A stretch of 64,000 nucleotides of DNA from Podarcis raffonei (lineage: Eukaryota > Chordata > Lepidosauria > Squamata > Lacertidae): positions 101,966,534-102,030,533 of the forward strand of contig NC_070606.1 in the NCBI RefSeq assembly GCF_027172205.1, in the 5' to 3' direction. The notes under the pieces were generated by a model. The model saw nothing but the letters and a program-made list of their open reading frames with translations. It was not told the origin of the DNA and made no database searches. Each line of letters starts with the position of its first letter. Positions within the stretch are counted from its first letter, which is position 1. The translations under genes were made by a program, and so were the position numbers. This document shows, one piece after another, positions 42,000-52,195 of the stretch.

Positions 42000-42665
42000 G
42001 AAACCAAAATGCTTGTTTACAAAGCTATCATACTACCAGCTTTACTGTACACTTGTGAAACATGGACCACTTATAAACTCCTCGAAATATTCTATCAATG
42101 GTGTCTCTGAAATTTTTTACACATCATTTGGGAAGACAGGTGAACTAATGCCAGTGTACTGGAAGAAGCAAAGATCACCAGTGTCAAAGCAATGATTCTT
42201 CAACATCAACTTCGTTGGACTGGTCATGTTGTTCGGACGCCTGACTATCGTCTTCTAAAGCAACTACTCTATTCCCAACTCAAGAATGGAAAATGTAATA
42301 CCGGTGGACAACAAAAGAGGTTTAAAGATGCTCTCAAGGCAAATCTTTAAAAATGTAGTATAAGCACTGATACTGATACCTGGGAAACACTGGCCTGTGA
42401 GCGCGCCAATTGGAGAACAGCCTTTAACAAAAGTGTTGTGGACTTTGAAGAAGCACGAACTTCAGACGAAAGGGAGAAACGAGCTAAGAGGAAGGCACGC
42501 TTGGCAAACCCTCACCATGATGAACTCCCACATGAAAACCTATGTCCCCACTGTGGAAGGATGTGTGGATCCAGAATTGGCTTTCACAGACACTTACAGA
42601 CTCACTGTTAAGACTGTGTTTATGGAAGACAAACTTACTCGGCTAGGAGGGATCGCCAAAGAGAA
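42000..42665 (+). mobile_element. RTE-like non-LTR retrotransposon, C-terminal part, degraded
   Basis: The frames give YKAIILPALLYTCETW, HQLRWTGHVVRTPDYR, TWETLACERANWR and a final CPHCGRMCGSRIGFHRHLQT zinc finger. This is the C-terminal half of a LINE reverse-transcriptase protein outside the L1, CR1 and L2 groups. I cannot name the clade with certainty. Stops and frame changes interrupt it. Confidence 0.65.
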
Positions 42666-42926
42666 GACCGACCCTTTTGTTCAAACCGGGCTTGTCCCAG
42701 CATGTTCCCTAGTGCCTAACAGATCCAAGCCTTCCTCCCGAGACTATTGTCTCTCCCACTCACTGAGACCACAAAGGGGAGCCTGGCTGGCTGGCCCTGT
42801 GTGGAACCAGCAGCACTTCACCAGAAAGCTGCCATAGAGATTCTGACTTTCAGAATCCTACCTAGCAATCTACATCCGGCTTCCAGTTTCTCATTTCTGG
42901 CCATCATCTCGTGCCTAGTGTGATCA

Positions 42927-43078
42927 TAAAATCATAGAATTGTAGAGGTGGAAGGGACCCCGAGAACCATCTAGTCTAACCCCCTGCAAGGCAGGAATCT
43001 GCAGCTGTCCCATTCGGGGACTGAACCTGCAAACTCGGCATGATCAGCACCGTGCTCTAACCAGCTGAGTTATCCAGA
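42927..43078 (-). mobile_element. tRNA-derived SINE with a CR1-like 3' tail
   Basis: Read on the minus strand it has a tRNA-Ile-like head: TAACTCAGCTGG (A box, complement at 43061-43072), an anticodon region GTGCTGATCATGCC and GGTTCAGTCCC (B box, complement near 43017-43027). The tail has CTGCCTTGCAGGGGGTTAGA, CTAGATGGTTCTC and CTACAATTCTATGATTTT, which equals the 3' end of the CR1 LINE in this genome. This points to mobilisation by CR1 enzymes. Confidence 0.8.
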
Positions 43079-43084
43079 CTGAAA

Positions 43085-44880
43085 TCTATCAGGCTATCTA
43101 GGCAACATTTGCAGCCTTCACCCCAGGCGGACAATTCACCCTGAGATTTGCATGCCCTCCATGTACCCAAGTATTTACGTTCCTTATGACTGAGGGTCCT
43201 TCTCTGTACTGGATGAATCTCCTCAGCACATGAGGGCATTTGTTGCTCCTGCAAGGCAGGTGCCCCTTTCTAAATGACCACTTCTGCTTCCTCTGAGTGA
43301 CAGCCCTTCTTGAGAGCTCCAAGGCCAGCCAGCAGCCTCCTCCTGCCTGGTGGCGGCAGAGGCCTCTGCAGATGCTGCCCTTCCCCAGCCCAGCTCCTTA
43401 AGGCCAAGGGAGGCCGAGGGAGGGACGGGTGCCATGCCAGGGTCCGGCCTCCGTGCCCTTTCCTCCCTCCACTCCTCTCCAGTGAAGGGGAAGAGAACAC
43501 AAGAGCTTTGCGTCCCCTGATTTCAAGAGGACAGGTCTTTAGGCGCAGCAGAGACTGCTGATAGGGTGGGGTGTGAAGGAACTTCTGCTGGCTCTGCTGG
43601 AAGCACAACTCAAAGGGCACCAAAGAGGTTGTTTGAATCTGCGGCAGCCAAGTCCTGCCATTAATCCTCTGGCCAAGTCCACATTAATTTGCTCTCTACT
43701 TAGATCAACGTGAAGCTGCCCATTGGGCTCTGGTTGGCCTTTTCAGGGTTCACTGCTCCTGAGGCGCCGGGAAGTGGAGATTTGGGGTTTCTTTCAAATG
43801 CTTTGAGTGCTGCCGGGTGATCCTGGCTGGCATCATCACAGCAAGAAAGATCCTGAACATTGCCTGAGTGGCAGAATGAGGCTGAAGATACCGACTAGCC
43901 TTTATTTAGTTATTATTCATTTGTTTAAAGCATTTGCACCCCATCTTGCTGAGTGTGCCCCTTCCCTATCATGTAAAAAACATGTGGGGGGTGCACCTGA
44001 AAAATGGAGCTTGGGGCCCCCTCAAAACCTTGTGCCTTGAGTGACATGTGGCTGCTCTCCTGGCAAAGTGGGAGCACGAACTGGAAGGCTCAAGGCTTGT
44101 TGTGGGATCAGTTCCTCCCTTATTTCCACTTGCATTGGCTGCTGTTGGCACACAGACCCACTTGGTGGTCTTTTGGAACCAACCTTTCAGGTTTGGCAGA
44201 CGGGGCTGTGAACACCCGGATCTAGAAGCCCCTTTCCCTTTGCTCCACGAGGACTGTGCCATTGTTCACCATGACATACCAGAACCGACTGTGTCTCCAT
44301 ACATTGCAACATTTCACCAATGAAAATAGGGGCAGCCTAAGGAAAAGCAGGACATTCTGGGATCAAATCAGAAGCCAGGACTGTCCCTGGAAAATGAGGG
44401 CACTTGGAGGTCTGTGTCTCTGTCCTGTTCTTGGAGGAGCCGGTCTGCGCTGAGGGTGCAGAGGCCGGAAAGGAGGCCTGTCGGTGTGGCGCTAGGGAGA
44501 CCTGCTAGGTTGGCAGGAGCTAGGACAAGAACAGGAGGGATCCTTTACCCAGGGAGACCTGTGGCTGAGAGCGGTGCCATAAATCTTTGAACAGCAGCAA
44601 ACGTGCTTCATGCAAGAGAGTTGCAGGATGGCAGGAAGCAGTTGTGATGGCGAGGGGGGCAGGAAGGAGTGCACCTTCAGCAAATTTGGGAAGAAAATAC
44701 ATGCTGAAGTGGCCCAAAAGGGAGCCTTGGGGGCTTCAAAGTCTACCTGGATGCCATTAGATGAAGATCAGCAACAAGCCACAATGCACAGCATTGATAG
44801 CCAGGACCAATTTCTGGTCACTGTGCAGCACGGCCTCTGAGCAACCACCATTCCCTCACCCAGCACAAATAGAAGGGGCC
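43085..44880. other. Intergenic, unassigned
   Basis: No gene is recognised. Several frames of 60-117 codons occur on both strands, with no domain and no splice pattern to join them. Confidence 0.35.
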
Positions 44881-44884
44881 ACAA

Positions 44885-44965
44885 ATCTTAGTATTATGGG
44901 ATGGCAGCTCCCATCATCAGCCCAGGCAGCCAGCACGAGTAGTGGTTAGGGAGGAGGGTGAGGGC
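44885..44965. repeat. Fragment of a hAT-like MITE
   Basis: GGCAGCTCCCATCATCAGCC followed by CAGGCAGCCAGCACGAGTAG and GTGGTTAGGGAGG matches an arm of the common reptile palindromic hAT-type repeat. Confidence 0.45.
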
Positions 44966-45794
44966 TTCAGGCTCTTTCAGCTCCTCTGGCCGGCCACAAA
45001 GGGCGCCTTCTGCCCAGCCCAAAACTGAGGTGGGGCTGGCAGTGCTGAAGGGACAGAGTCCAACAGCCACACTGGAAGGGAATGAGCCACTGTTGAGAAA
45101 GAATTCTGCAGGAAACGACACATCAGGTTATTTGTGCTTCTATAATGCTCTTCTATTCTGAAGGAAAAGCAGGTGTAACATCTCTGTTGGAAAGTGAAGA
45201 GTGTTTGTTATTCCCACTGAAAACCAAATATTGGGTGCTTTTACTTGACTTGACCTTGAACAGATGGAGACAGCTCTATGAGCTGCAGAGAATATGGGTG
45301 ACTGTGTGACTGGACAGGGCCCTTCCGGTGATGGCTCCCTCCTTGCTTTAGGATGGATGCTGACAAGTCACAGCCTACCTTGCCTTGCTTTGCCCAACCT
45401 GCTCATTGGCTGGAATTCCAGTGGCTGGAAGGCGAATACCTTTTGAGGTTAGCTAAAACTTTTTCAGCCCATGGTCATAGAATCATGGTCACCTCCAGCA
45501 TTTTGCAGGAAGGATTCTGTCTCATGCTGGAAATTTAGGTTTGTGCAATGGGAGTGGGTGAAAGTACTCAGTCAGAACAAATCCCCTTAAAAAACAACAG
45601 CAAAGACTTTTTGAAGTTCAGAAAGTGATAGTGAAGTGTGCTAGAAAGTGTGGGAAAACAACCTCCATGCAAACAAGTCAGCGTAAATGCCCAAAGGGGA
45701 GGGACCTTGCTTAATTTCTGTGGGAGAAGCTTTGTGCAAGCAAAGAAGGAAGGGGGCTCAACAGACAGGTGGCCTGGAGGACCCCAGAAGGGGA

Positions 45795-45880
45795 TACAGA
45801 ATCATAGAACTGGAAGGGACCCCATGGGTCATCTAGTCCATCCCACTGCAATGCAGGAATTCAAGCAGGCATCCTTGTCC
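45795..45880 (-). mobile_element. CR1/SINE 3' end fragment, inverted
   Basis: AGAATCATAGAACTGGAAGG, CATGGGTCATCTAGTCCATC and CCACTGCAATGCAGGAATTC form the inverted CR1/SINE end. Confidence 0.7.
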
Positions 45881-45884
45881 TGGC

Positions 45885-47200
45885 ATTTCACTGATTTCAG
45901 TGCTTCCTAGTGCGTGCTGCTTTTCCATGTCTATTTTTCCCCTAATAACGGCCCTGAACATTTTCCTGGAGAATCTCCTGGTAAGTGCAAGGATAGCCAA
46001 TCTCTGGTTTTTGCTCCCTCTTTCCCTCCCCTCAGCCAGGCTGCCCCTGTGGCTCAGACGTTTTGCACCCTTCCAGGGGGCCTGATTCTGGAGGAGCAGG
46101 CTCCTCTGTGTGGCCCTCCCTCCCCATCAGTAAAAAGGGACAGAGAGTGGCTGGTCCATCCCACAGAACTGCTTTGCGGGCAAACACTGAGGGATATCCC
46201 TTTGCACATTTTTACTGGGTCCATTTTGCTGGCAAAACTCCACCTGCAAAGGGCCAATGCCAGGCTTAGCCAGTCTGAGCCCAAGTCCTCCGGCCTGGAG
46301 CCTGGGAACTTGGCTATGTGATCTCTCTGCCCCACAACACTTTCCAGTGGGGCTGGCTCCACAAACGCCAAAGCTTCTTAGCCACAGAATAAGCTTGGCT
46401 GTTCAGAAGAATTTTCCTTTGCAATCATGAGAAATAAACATCTCAAACGTCATTGCCCAAATGTGGCTGTGGAAAGGTTTGCTCATGATCAGCTCCGCCA
46501 CCTCCCTGGCCAGACCCAACTTCAGCCTCATTCTAGAGGCAGCTCAGCGTTGGCCTCCAAGCAGAAGAACGAGAGCAAGGTCTTCCTCTGGACACTGCCG
46601 CATGGCAGTTGGCACAGGCAGGGCTGCCTCCTTCCCTGGGAACACTCCGGAAGCTCCAGGTCACTGAGCCTTTGAGCTCCGCATCACCTGCCCTGGCTGG
46701 AAGCAGCTCTCCAGCAACCCTGGACAGGAGCTTCTCCTTGCCCACCTGGGATGCCACAGGGACTGGGCCAGGGATCTTCTGCATGCCAAGCAGGTGCCCC
46801 ACCCCAAGCCGTAGCCCTGCCATCCCCACCAGCCGACTACAGGAGCAGCTATTCCACGCACTCACTCTCACAGAAACCTCTCCTTTGTGAGCCCTTACAG
46901 GCCAAGCTGGATTTTCACCTTTGCATTGGGAGGAGGTGGGGGCAGCACATGTGATCACATCCAGTGGTCCACCAACCCGCTGGCAAAATTGGGCTGGCTC
47001 AGGAAACAGAAGCAAGAGGCCATTCCTGTTTCTGGATCCCCCAAGACCTCCGCCATCCTTCCTCCTTCCCTCCAGTCCTGGGGTTGACACTGGCTGATCC
47101 AACACCTGTTAAATTTAATTCAAGCCCCCCCCCCCACTGCATTTGCTCAGTGCACTGTGCTTCTATTAACGTATTATATTTTTTATTTTGTATTATATTA
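45885..47200. other. Intergenic, unassigned
   Basis: GC-moderate sequence with no recognisable gene. The longest frame (46533-47105, minus) has no domain. Confidence 0.35.
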
Positions 47201-47209
47201 TTTATTTCG

Positions 47210-47470
47210 TGAAGCTGAGGCTCCAAGACTTTGGCCACCTCATGAGAAGAGAAGAACTCCCTGGAAAAGACCCTGATGTTGGGAAAGATGGAGGGCACAA
47301 GGAGAAGGGGACGACAGAGGACGAGATGGCTGGACAGTGTTTTTGAAGCTACAAACATGAGTCTGACCAAACTGCAGGAGGCAGTGGAAGACAGGAGTGC
47401 CTGGCGTGCTCTGGTCCAGGGGGTCACAAAGAGTCGGACATGACTAAATGACTAAACAACAACAACATTT
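47210..47470 (+). mobile_element. RTE-BovB LINE 3' end fragment
   Basis: Starts GTGAAGCTGAGGCTCCAAGA and reads FGHLMRREELPGKDPDVG-like sequence, GRQRTRWLDSVFEATNMSL and HGVTKSRT-like QGVTKSRT, then the AACAACAACA tail at about 47454-47467. It is truncated and more diverged than the BovB copies at 56 and 62 kb, and it lacks their shared 3' flank. Confidence 0.85.
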
Positions 47471-48130
47471 TTTATTTTTGTCAGCTAACCCCAGTATCAC
47501 CTTGATACTGTTGTGGACTGGCTCCCTGCCCAGCAGCCCAAGCCTTGTGGGTGCCTTCATGGCAGCCCATCCAACGGTCTGGCCAGCCTCCAGATGCACC
47601 AGCCATCAAGGGCATCTCTCCCAAGGCACATGAAGCCATCTGTGGAGAGAACAAGCAATGGCCCTTGCCCTGAAGTGAGGAAGAAGGCTGTGCCAAGAGA
47701 TGGTATCTCCCCTGAAGGAGAGGCGTGCGCTCTCTCTTTCCTGAAATGCAGCAGCAGGATCCAGATTCTGGAACCCAGAGTATGCATTTGGTAGGCTGCA
47801 AGATTTTCATGCTTTTGGGTCCAAATGCCCCTCCCCACCCCCAGAGAGGGGGAAGCAGCTGCACCAGTGCTGGACTTCTGGCCGGTTTCTGGCCACCTGA
47901 AGACCCACCACCACCTGACCAGGACTGCTGGGTGTCCCGTGTGACGCAGGCCGCCTCTCCCTTTGGGCAGAGATGGCCCAGCCTGGCAGCAACCCACTCC
48001 CATCTATCTCATGGCCCTTCACACCCCATGAGCCAAGTGTTGGTCCAAGGGGGGTCGGGGGGGCGTGATCCTAGTGCACGGCAGGGACCCAGGGCTGCTT
48101 GAGAGTGTGAGGTGCGCTTACGTTATTCCA

Positions 48131-48153
48131 GCAGCAGCAGCAGCAGCAGCAGC
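48131..48153. repeat. CAG microsatellite
   Basis: Seven or so CAG units in the upstream part of the DLG1 CpG island. I see no reason to think it is translated. Confidence 0.85.
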
Positions 48154-48871
48154 ATTCTCTGCCCCATGTGGCGGAGGGAGGCCCATGGCTGAGCTGACCA
48201 GGGGCGGAGACGGGCCTTTCCGAGTCCCAGCTCCAGCTCGGCGCCCCTGGGCCCGGCCTGCTTCAAAGGCGTCAGGCGGGGAGGACAAGAGGGGACTGGG
48301 GAAATGGAGGGACTCTTCCCTCTCAGCAGCTTCGGCGGGACAAGGGACCTCCAGCTGCTCCTTGGGCGCCCCGAGGCGGGAAGAGTCGGAACGGGCTGGC
48401 GGCCAAGAGGTTTCCCAAAGACACTCGAAGGGCTGGCTGCCTCGGCCCGGGGGCCCGTCCAGCCTCCGCCCGCTGAGGACTAGCGCCTTGGGAAGCCCTC
48501 CCTGGGCGGGACGAGGCGCCTCTCTCCGGAGAGCGGCTGGGTGGGCGGGGCTCCGTCCGGCCGCCTCTCACCTGTCCCGCCCCGCCCGTAGGTAGCTGGC
48601 GGCGGCGCGGATTGGCGGGCGGGCGCGGGAGGGGGCGTGTCCGCCCCGCCCTCCGCCTCCGCCGGCCAGGCCCGCGACGCCATCTTGCCTGGAAAGTTTG
48701 GAATTTCGGAGCGGCCCCCCCGGAGGGAGCGCGGAGGCGGCGGGGCGAAGGCGGCGGAGCGGGGCCGCGGGAGGGAGGGCGGGCGGGCGGAGGAGCCCCC
48801 TCAGCGCCCGGGCGGCCGCCCGGCGGGGGAGCAGGGCCGGCGTGGAGGGCGAGGCGCAGGCGGGCCCCGCC

Positions 48872-48890
48872 ATGCCCGTCCGCAAGCAAG
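48872..48890 (+). CDS. DLG1: DLG1 coding exon 1 (MPVRKQ)
   Basis: Six codons and one base before a GTGAGG donor. The peptide MPVRKQ is the known SAP97 start. Confidence 0.93.
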
Positions 48891-51224
48891 GTGAGGCGCC
48901 GGGGGAAGAAGGGCGGGAGCGCGCGCCCGGCAGCCCCTCCGCCTCCTCCGGGAAAGTTTTCCTCGGCGGCGCCCGGGGCAGCCGGGCGGAGGCGGGAGGG
49001 CGGCGGGCAGCCCCGGCCCGGCCGAGGAGGAGCCGCCGCTCGGGAGCCTCTGAGCGCGTGCAGAGCGCGGTCCGCCCGGGCGGCAGCGAGGGAGTCGCCG
49101 GGCGGCGGCTGGGCGGGGAGGGCCGGGTGGGCGGAGGAGGCGCCCTGTGCAGCCACGATGCCCCCTTTTGCAGACACGCAGCGCGCCCTGCGCCTTCTGG
49201 AGGACTACCGCGCCAAGCTGAGCCGGGCGGACGAGAGGCAGCTGCGGAGCTCCGTGGAGAGAGTCATCGGCATCTTCCAGAGCAGCCTCTTCCAGGCGCT
49301 CATAGGCGAGTATCGGGCAGCTGGGGAGGGAAGGCGGCTCCTGGACCCGCTGGGACACCATACAGCGCTCGACGCTCATTGAAACGGAATTGCATTTGCT
49401 GTCCTACTTCTTCTGCAGCGCGTTCACTCAGTTTGGCAAGTTCCTGTGTCTAGACAAACTTGGCTACCTCTCTACTTGCCCCTGAGCAAGTTTAAAAGGC
49501 ACACTTTCCACTTTCTGTATCTCCAGTTGGAAAACTTTCACTACCATTTAGCCAACTCCTAATCCACAAAGGGCCTCTCCTCTTAATCCATGATTGCTAA
49601 GTTTACTCAAAGGTCTTTGAAGAAGTATCTTGTAAAAAAAAATTAAAAGTCAAAGTACACAATGTCAGTCAGATCACCTCTGTCTGCCTCCCTGTTGATG
49701 CTCTTGGAGAGCATAGTTTGTGAGACAGACTTTTTCCTTGCAGAAGCCTGTTGCTTCTGCTTCATAGAATAGAATCATAGAATGGTAGAGTTGGAAGGGA
49801 CCCCCAGAGGCATCTAGTCCCACCTCCTGCAATGCAGGAATCTCAGCTAAAACATCCATGACAGTTGGCCACCCAACCTCGGCTTAAAAACCTCCAAGGA
49901 AGGTGAGTCCACAACCTCTTGCCATTGTTAAAGAGCACCCGCCCTGTGGAACGCCCTCCCATCAGATGTGAAGGAAATAAACAACTATCTGACCCTGTTT
50001 AGGGAAGATTTAATGTTTGATGTTTTATCGTGTTTTTAATATTCCGTTGGGAGCTGCTCAGAGTGGCCGGGGCAACCAAGTCAGATGCGCGACAAGAAAT
50101 AATAATAAAATAATTATTAATATTAATGTTAAGTGTCAGAAAGCTCTTCCTGATGTTTAGTTGGAATCTCCTTTCTTGTAACTTGAAACCATTGGTTTGA
50201 GTCCTGCACTCAAGAGCAAGACAAAACCATCTTGTTCCCTCCTCCATATGACAGCCCTTGAAATATTTCCTCTCAGTCTCCTCTTTTCCAGGCTAAACAT
50301 ACCCAGCTCCTTCAACTGCTCCCTATAAAGCTTGGTTTCCAGACCCTTGATCATCTTGGTCGCCCTCCTCTGCACACATTCCAGCTTGTCAGCATCCTTC
50401 TTAAATTGTGGTGCCCAGAACTGGACATTGGACTCCAGGTGGGGTCTGACCCAGGTGGAACAGAGTGGGACTATTACTTCTCTTGATCTGGACACTCAAC
50501 TTCTGTTGATGCAGCCTAGAATAGCGTTAACATTTTTTGCTGTTGCATCACACTGTTGACTCACGTTACGCTTGTGGTCTACCCCTGGATCCTTTTCACA
50601 TGACAACTGATAAGCCAGGTGTCCCCTATCTTGTGTTTTCAGTCATTCGTGTTACACTGGCTGCTTTCCAGTCCTCAGGTGTGGAGGCTGATCTCAGTTA
50701 ATTTTTTCTGTTAGAAGCTTAGCAATTTCACATTTCTTTTCCATGGGAACTCTCAGGTAGATGCTAGAAAGCCTGGAATGGTTTTCTCATTCTAAGAGTT
50801 TACTGCCCCCCCATCTTGTATAATTGGCTGTATATCCTAAAGTTGTGCTTTCTTTACAGGCTTTGTAAGTTCTGCCACTGACAGTTAGCATGTCTGTGCC
50901 ATGTGGTGCTGGTGTTTTTGCTCACAAGATGCTCCCTTATTCTGATGGAGATCTGATTATAAATTGAAGGTGGAAGGAAGATCAAGTAGAAAGCAACAAC
51001 TGCATACAGTATCTCTTCTGAAAATCAAGTGCTGAACCATATTTTCTCACTCTCCAGATATTCAAGAATTTTATGAAGTGACTTTACTTGACAATCCCAA
51101 AAGTGTTGATCGCTCAAAGCAGATTGAATTTGTACAGCCTGTGAATACATGGGACTTCTCCAGCCTTCCAAGCACAACAGTGACTTCTGAAACACTGCCA
51201 AGCAGCCTTAGCCCAGCCACAGAG
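48872..51224 (+). CDS. DLG1: DLG1 (SAP97) N-terminal coding exons, gene continues past the window
   Basis: Three exons join in frame: 48872-48890, 49174-49305 and 51058-51224, giving the first 106 residues. [20 protein letters not shown] and [24 protein letters not shown] match human DLG1/SAP97 almost residue for residue and form the L27 domain (roughly residues 4-64). SAP97 is a MAGUK scaffold at epithelial junctions and synapses. L27 mediates assembly with CASK and other L27 proteins. The ATG has G at -3. The PDZ, SH3 and GK domains must lie beyond 64000. Intron 1 is only 283 bp and intron 2 has an unusual GC donor. The gene is on the same strand as BDH1 and downstream of it, as in human. 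Confidence 0.95.
49174..49305 (+). CDS. DLG1: DLG1 coding exon 2: L27 domain
   Basis: 132 nt encoding [17 protein letters not shown] to [10 protein letters not shown]. The acceptor is CTTTTGCAG. The exon must end at ATAG followed by GCGAGT, a GC-type donor, because only that keeps the frame into DIQEFYE. Confidence 0.93.
49764..50720 (-). mobile_element. CR1 LINE, 3' part, inverted, split by an L2 insertion
   Basis: The 3' end (ATCATAGAATGGTAGAGTTG, CATCTAGTCCCACCTCCTGC) is at 49764-49930. The rest resumes at about 50120. The minus-strand frame 50495-50157 encodes [34 protein letters not shown] and [14 protein letters not shown], the end of the CR1 reverse transcriptase. It lies in DLG1 intron 2. 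Confidence 0.9.
49935..50118 (+). mobile_element. L2-type LINE 3' end inserted in the CR1
   Basis: CCCGCCCTGTGGAACGCCCT, CCATCAGATGTGAAGG and GGGAGCTGCTCAGAGTGGCC followed by (AATAAT)n is the same L2 3' end as at 1.45-1.66 kb. The CR1 sequence is continuous across it, with GTTAA at both sides as a possible short target repeat. Confidence 0.85.
51058..51224 (+). CDS. DLG1: DLG1 coding exon 3
   Basis: 167 nt encoding [20 protein letters not shown] to SSLSPATE, with a CTCTCCAG acceptor and a GTATGA donor in phase 0. It completes L27 and begins the linker toward PDZ1. Confidence 0.95.
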
Positions 51225-52195
51225 GTATGACTTAAAAATGTTTGCTCTGGCTCTTGAGCCAATGGGATGGCCATTCTTAGATCTAGATCTCCTGTACAGA
51301 CATGTGGTCAGTTTGACAGTAAATCAAAGAGTGATGGTTGCCAGCTTGTATCCTTGTGTGGCAGGGAATCTGCAGTATTTTTCTGTTTGGACAATGAACT
51401 GGAAACACCAGAGTTGGAAATGGGGGTCAGGTAGGGTGTGCCCACCCCCCCTCACTTCTTCCAAGTTGTACAGTCTTCCTGTTTCTCCATATAGAAGTCA
51501 TTGAAGAATGAACAATTGTGTCTCAGTGACTAGAAATATGTGGGGAACCCAGGCTTATGAAGCTTGCTAGTTGGTGGAATTTGAGGAATGTTGCTGTCCT
51601 TCAGTTTAATCAACCTACAAAACTCTCTGAGTTTTTGTGGCATCAAGAGATAACAGTATGTAATAGTTGTTTGTTCCAGTGGAAATGTCCACAAGAGTAC
51701 CTTGTCATCTGTTGCTCCACTGAGGTTATGGAGGGATGTGGAATGTTCTCTGTGTTGCCAAAGGTGGAAGTGAGCAATCTGGAAAGAAGTTGTAAAACAA
51801 AGGCACATACATTTTTGGATTTTATTGTTTGCAGTGAAGGCTTACTGTGCCATCCGGTCTCTCTCAGTTTTGTTCTTGGGCAACAGCATGTCTTCATTAT
51901 CCAGCCTGCTTCTGTTTCACATTGGAGTAGGATTGACTCTCAGATGATGCTTAAGAATGTTTAACACCTTCAAGTTGAGATATTCACCTGACGTTATATG
52001 TGATAAAATTGATCAAACTGAGGGTCTCTCCAGCTTAGCATTCTGTTTTGCCCCTCAGAATGATCCAAGGGAGAGTCTACCCCTTCTGAGATGCCTAGTT
52101 TGTTTGATTCTGTCTCCTCTTTGATGTAGGAAGTGACAGCCCCCATGATCTTTCAAGACCTTCTTAGAGAGGCAGCTGGTTCCTGCTGCACGTTC

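Larger units (their letters stand above)
48150..49330. promoter_or_regulatory. DLG1: CpG island and promoter region of DLG1
   Basis: Dense CpG from about 48150 to 49330, covering the DLG1 start codon and both first coding exons. GGGGCGGGGC- and CCCGCCC-type Sp1 sites are frequent near 48545-48600. No TATA box is evident, as expected for a broadly expressed gene. Confidence 0.7.

Noticed and set aside
42927-43078. A genuine tRNA gene
   Set aside because: The A box and acceptor stem are imperfect, and a CR1-like tail follows directly, so it is a SINE.
48065-48595. Coding CAG tract
   Set aside because: The frame gives poly-Ala in non-conserved sequence upstream of the DLG1 start, with no splice link to a known protein.
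49306-49312. A normal GT donor (49310-49311) for DLG1 exon 2
   Set aside because: It shifts the frame relative to the next exon. The GC donor at 49306 keeps it and fits the GC-donor consensus.
48323-49453. Open frames of 284 (-), 256 (+) and 251 (+) codons over the DLG1 CpG island
   Set aside because: Same composition artefact. Only the pieces matching SAP97 with splice sites are real.
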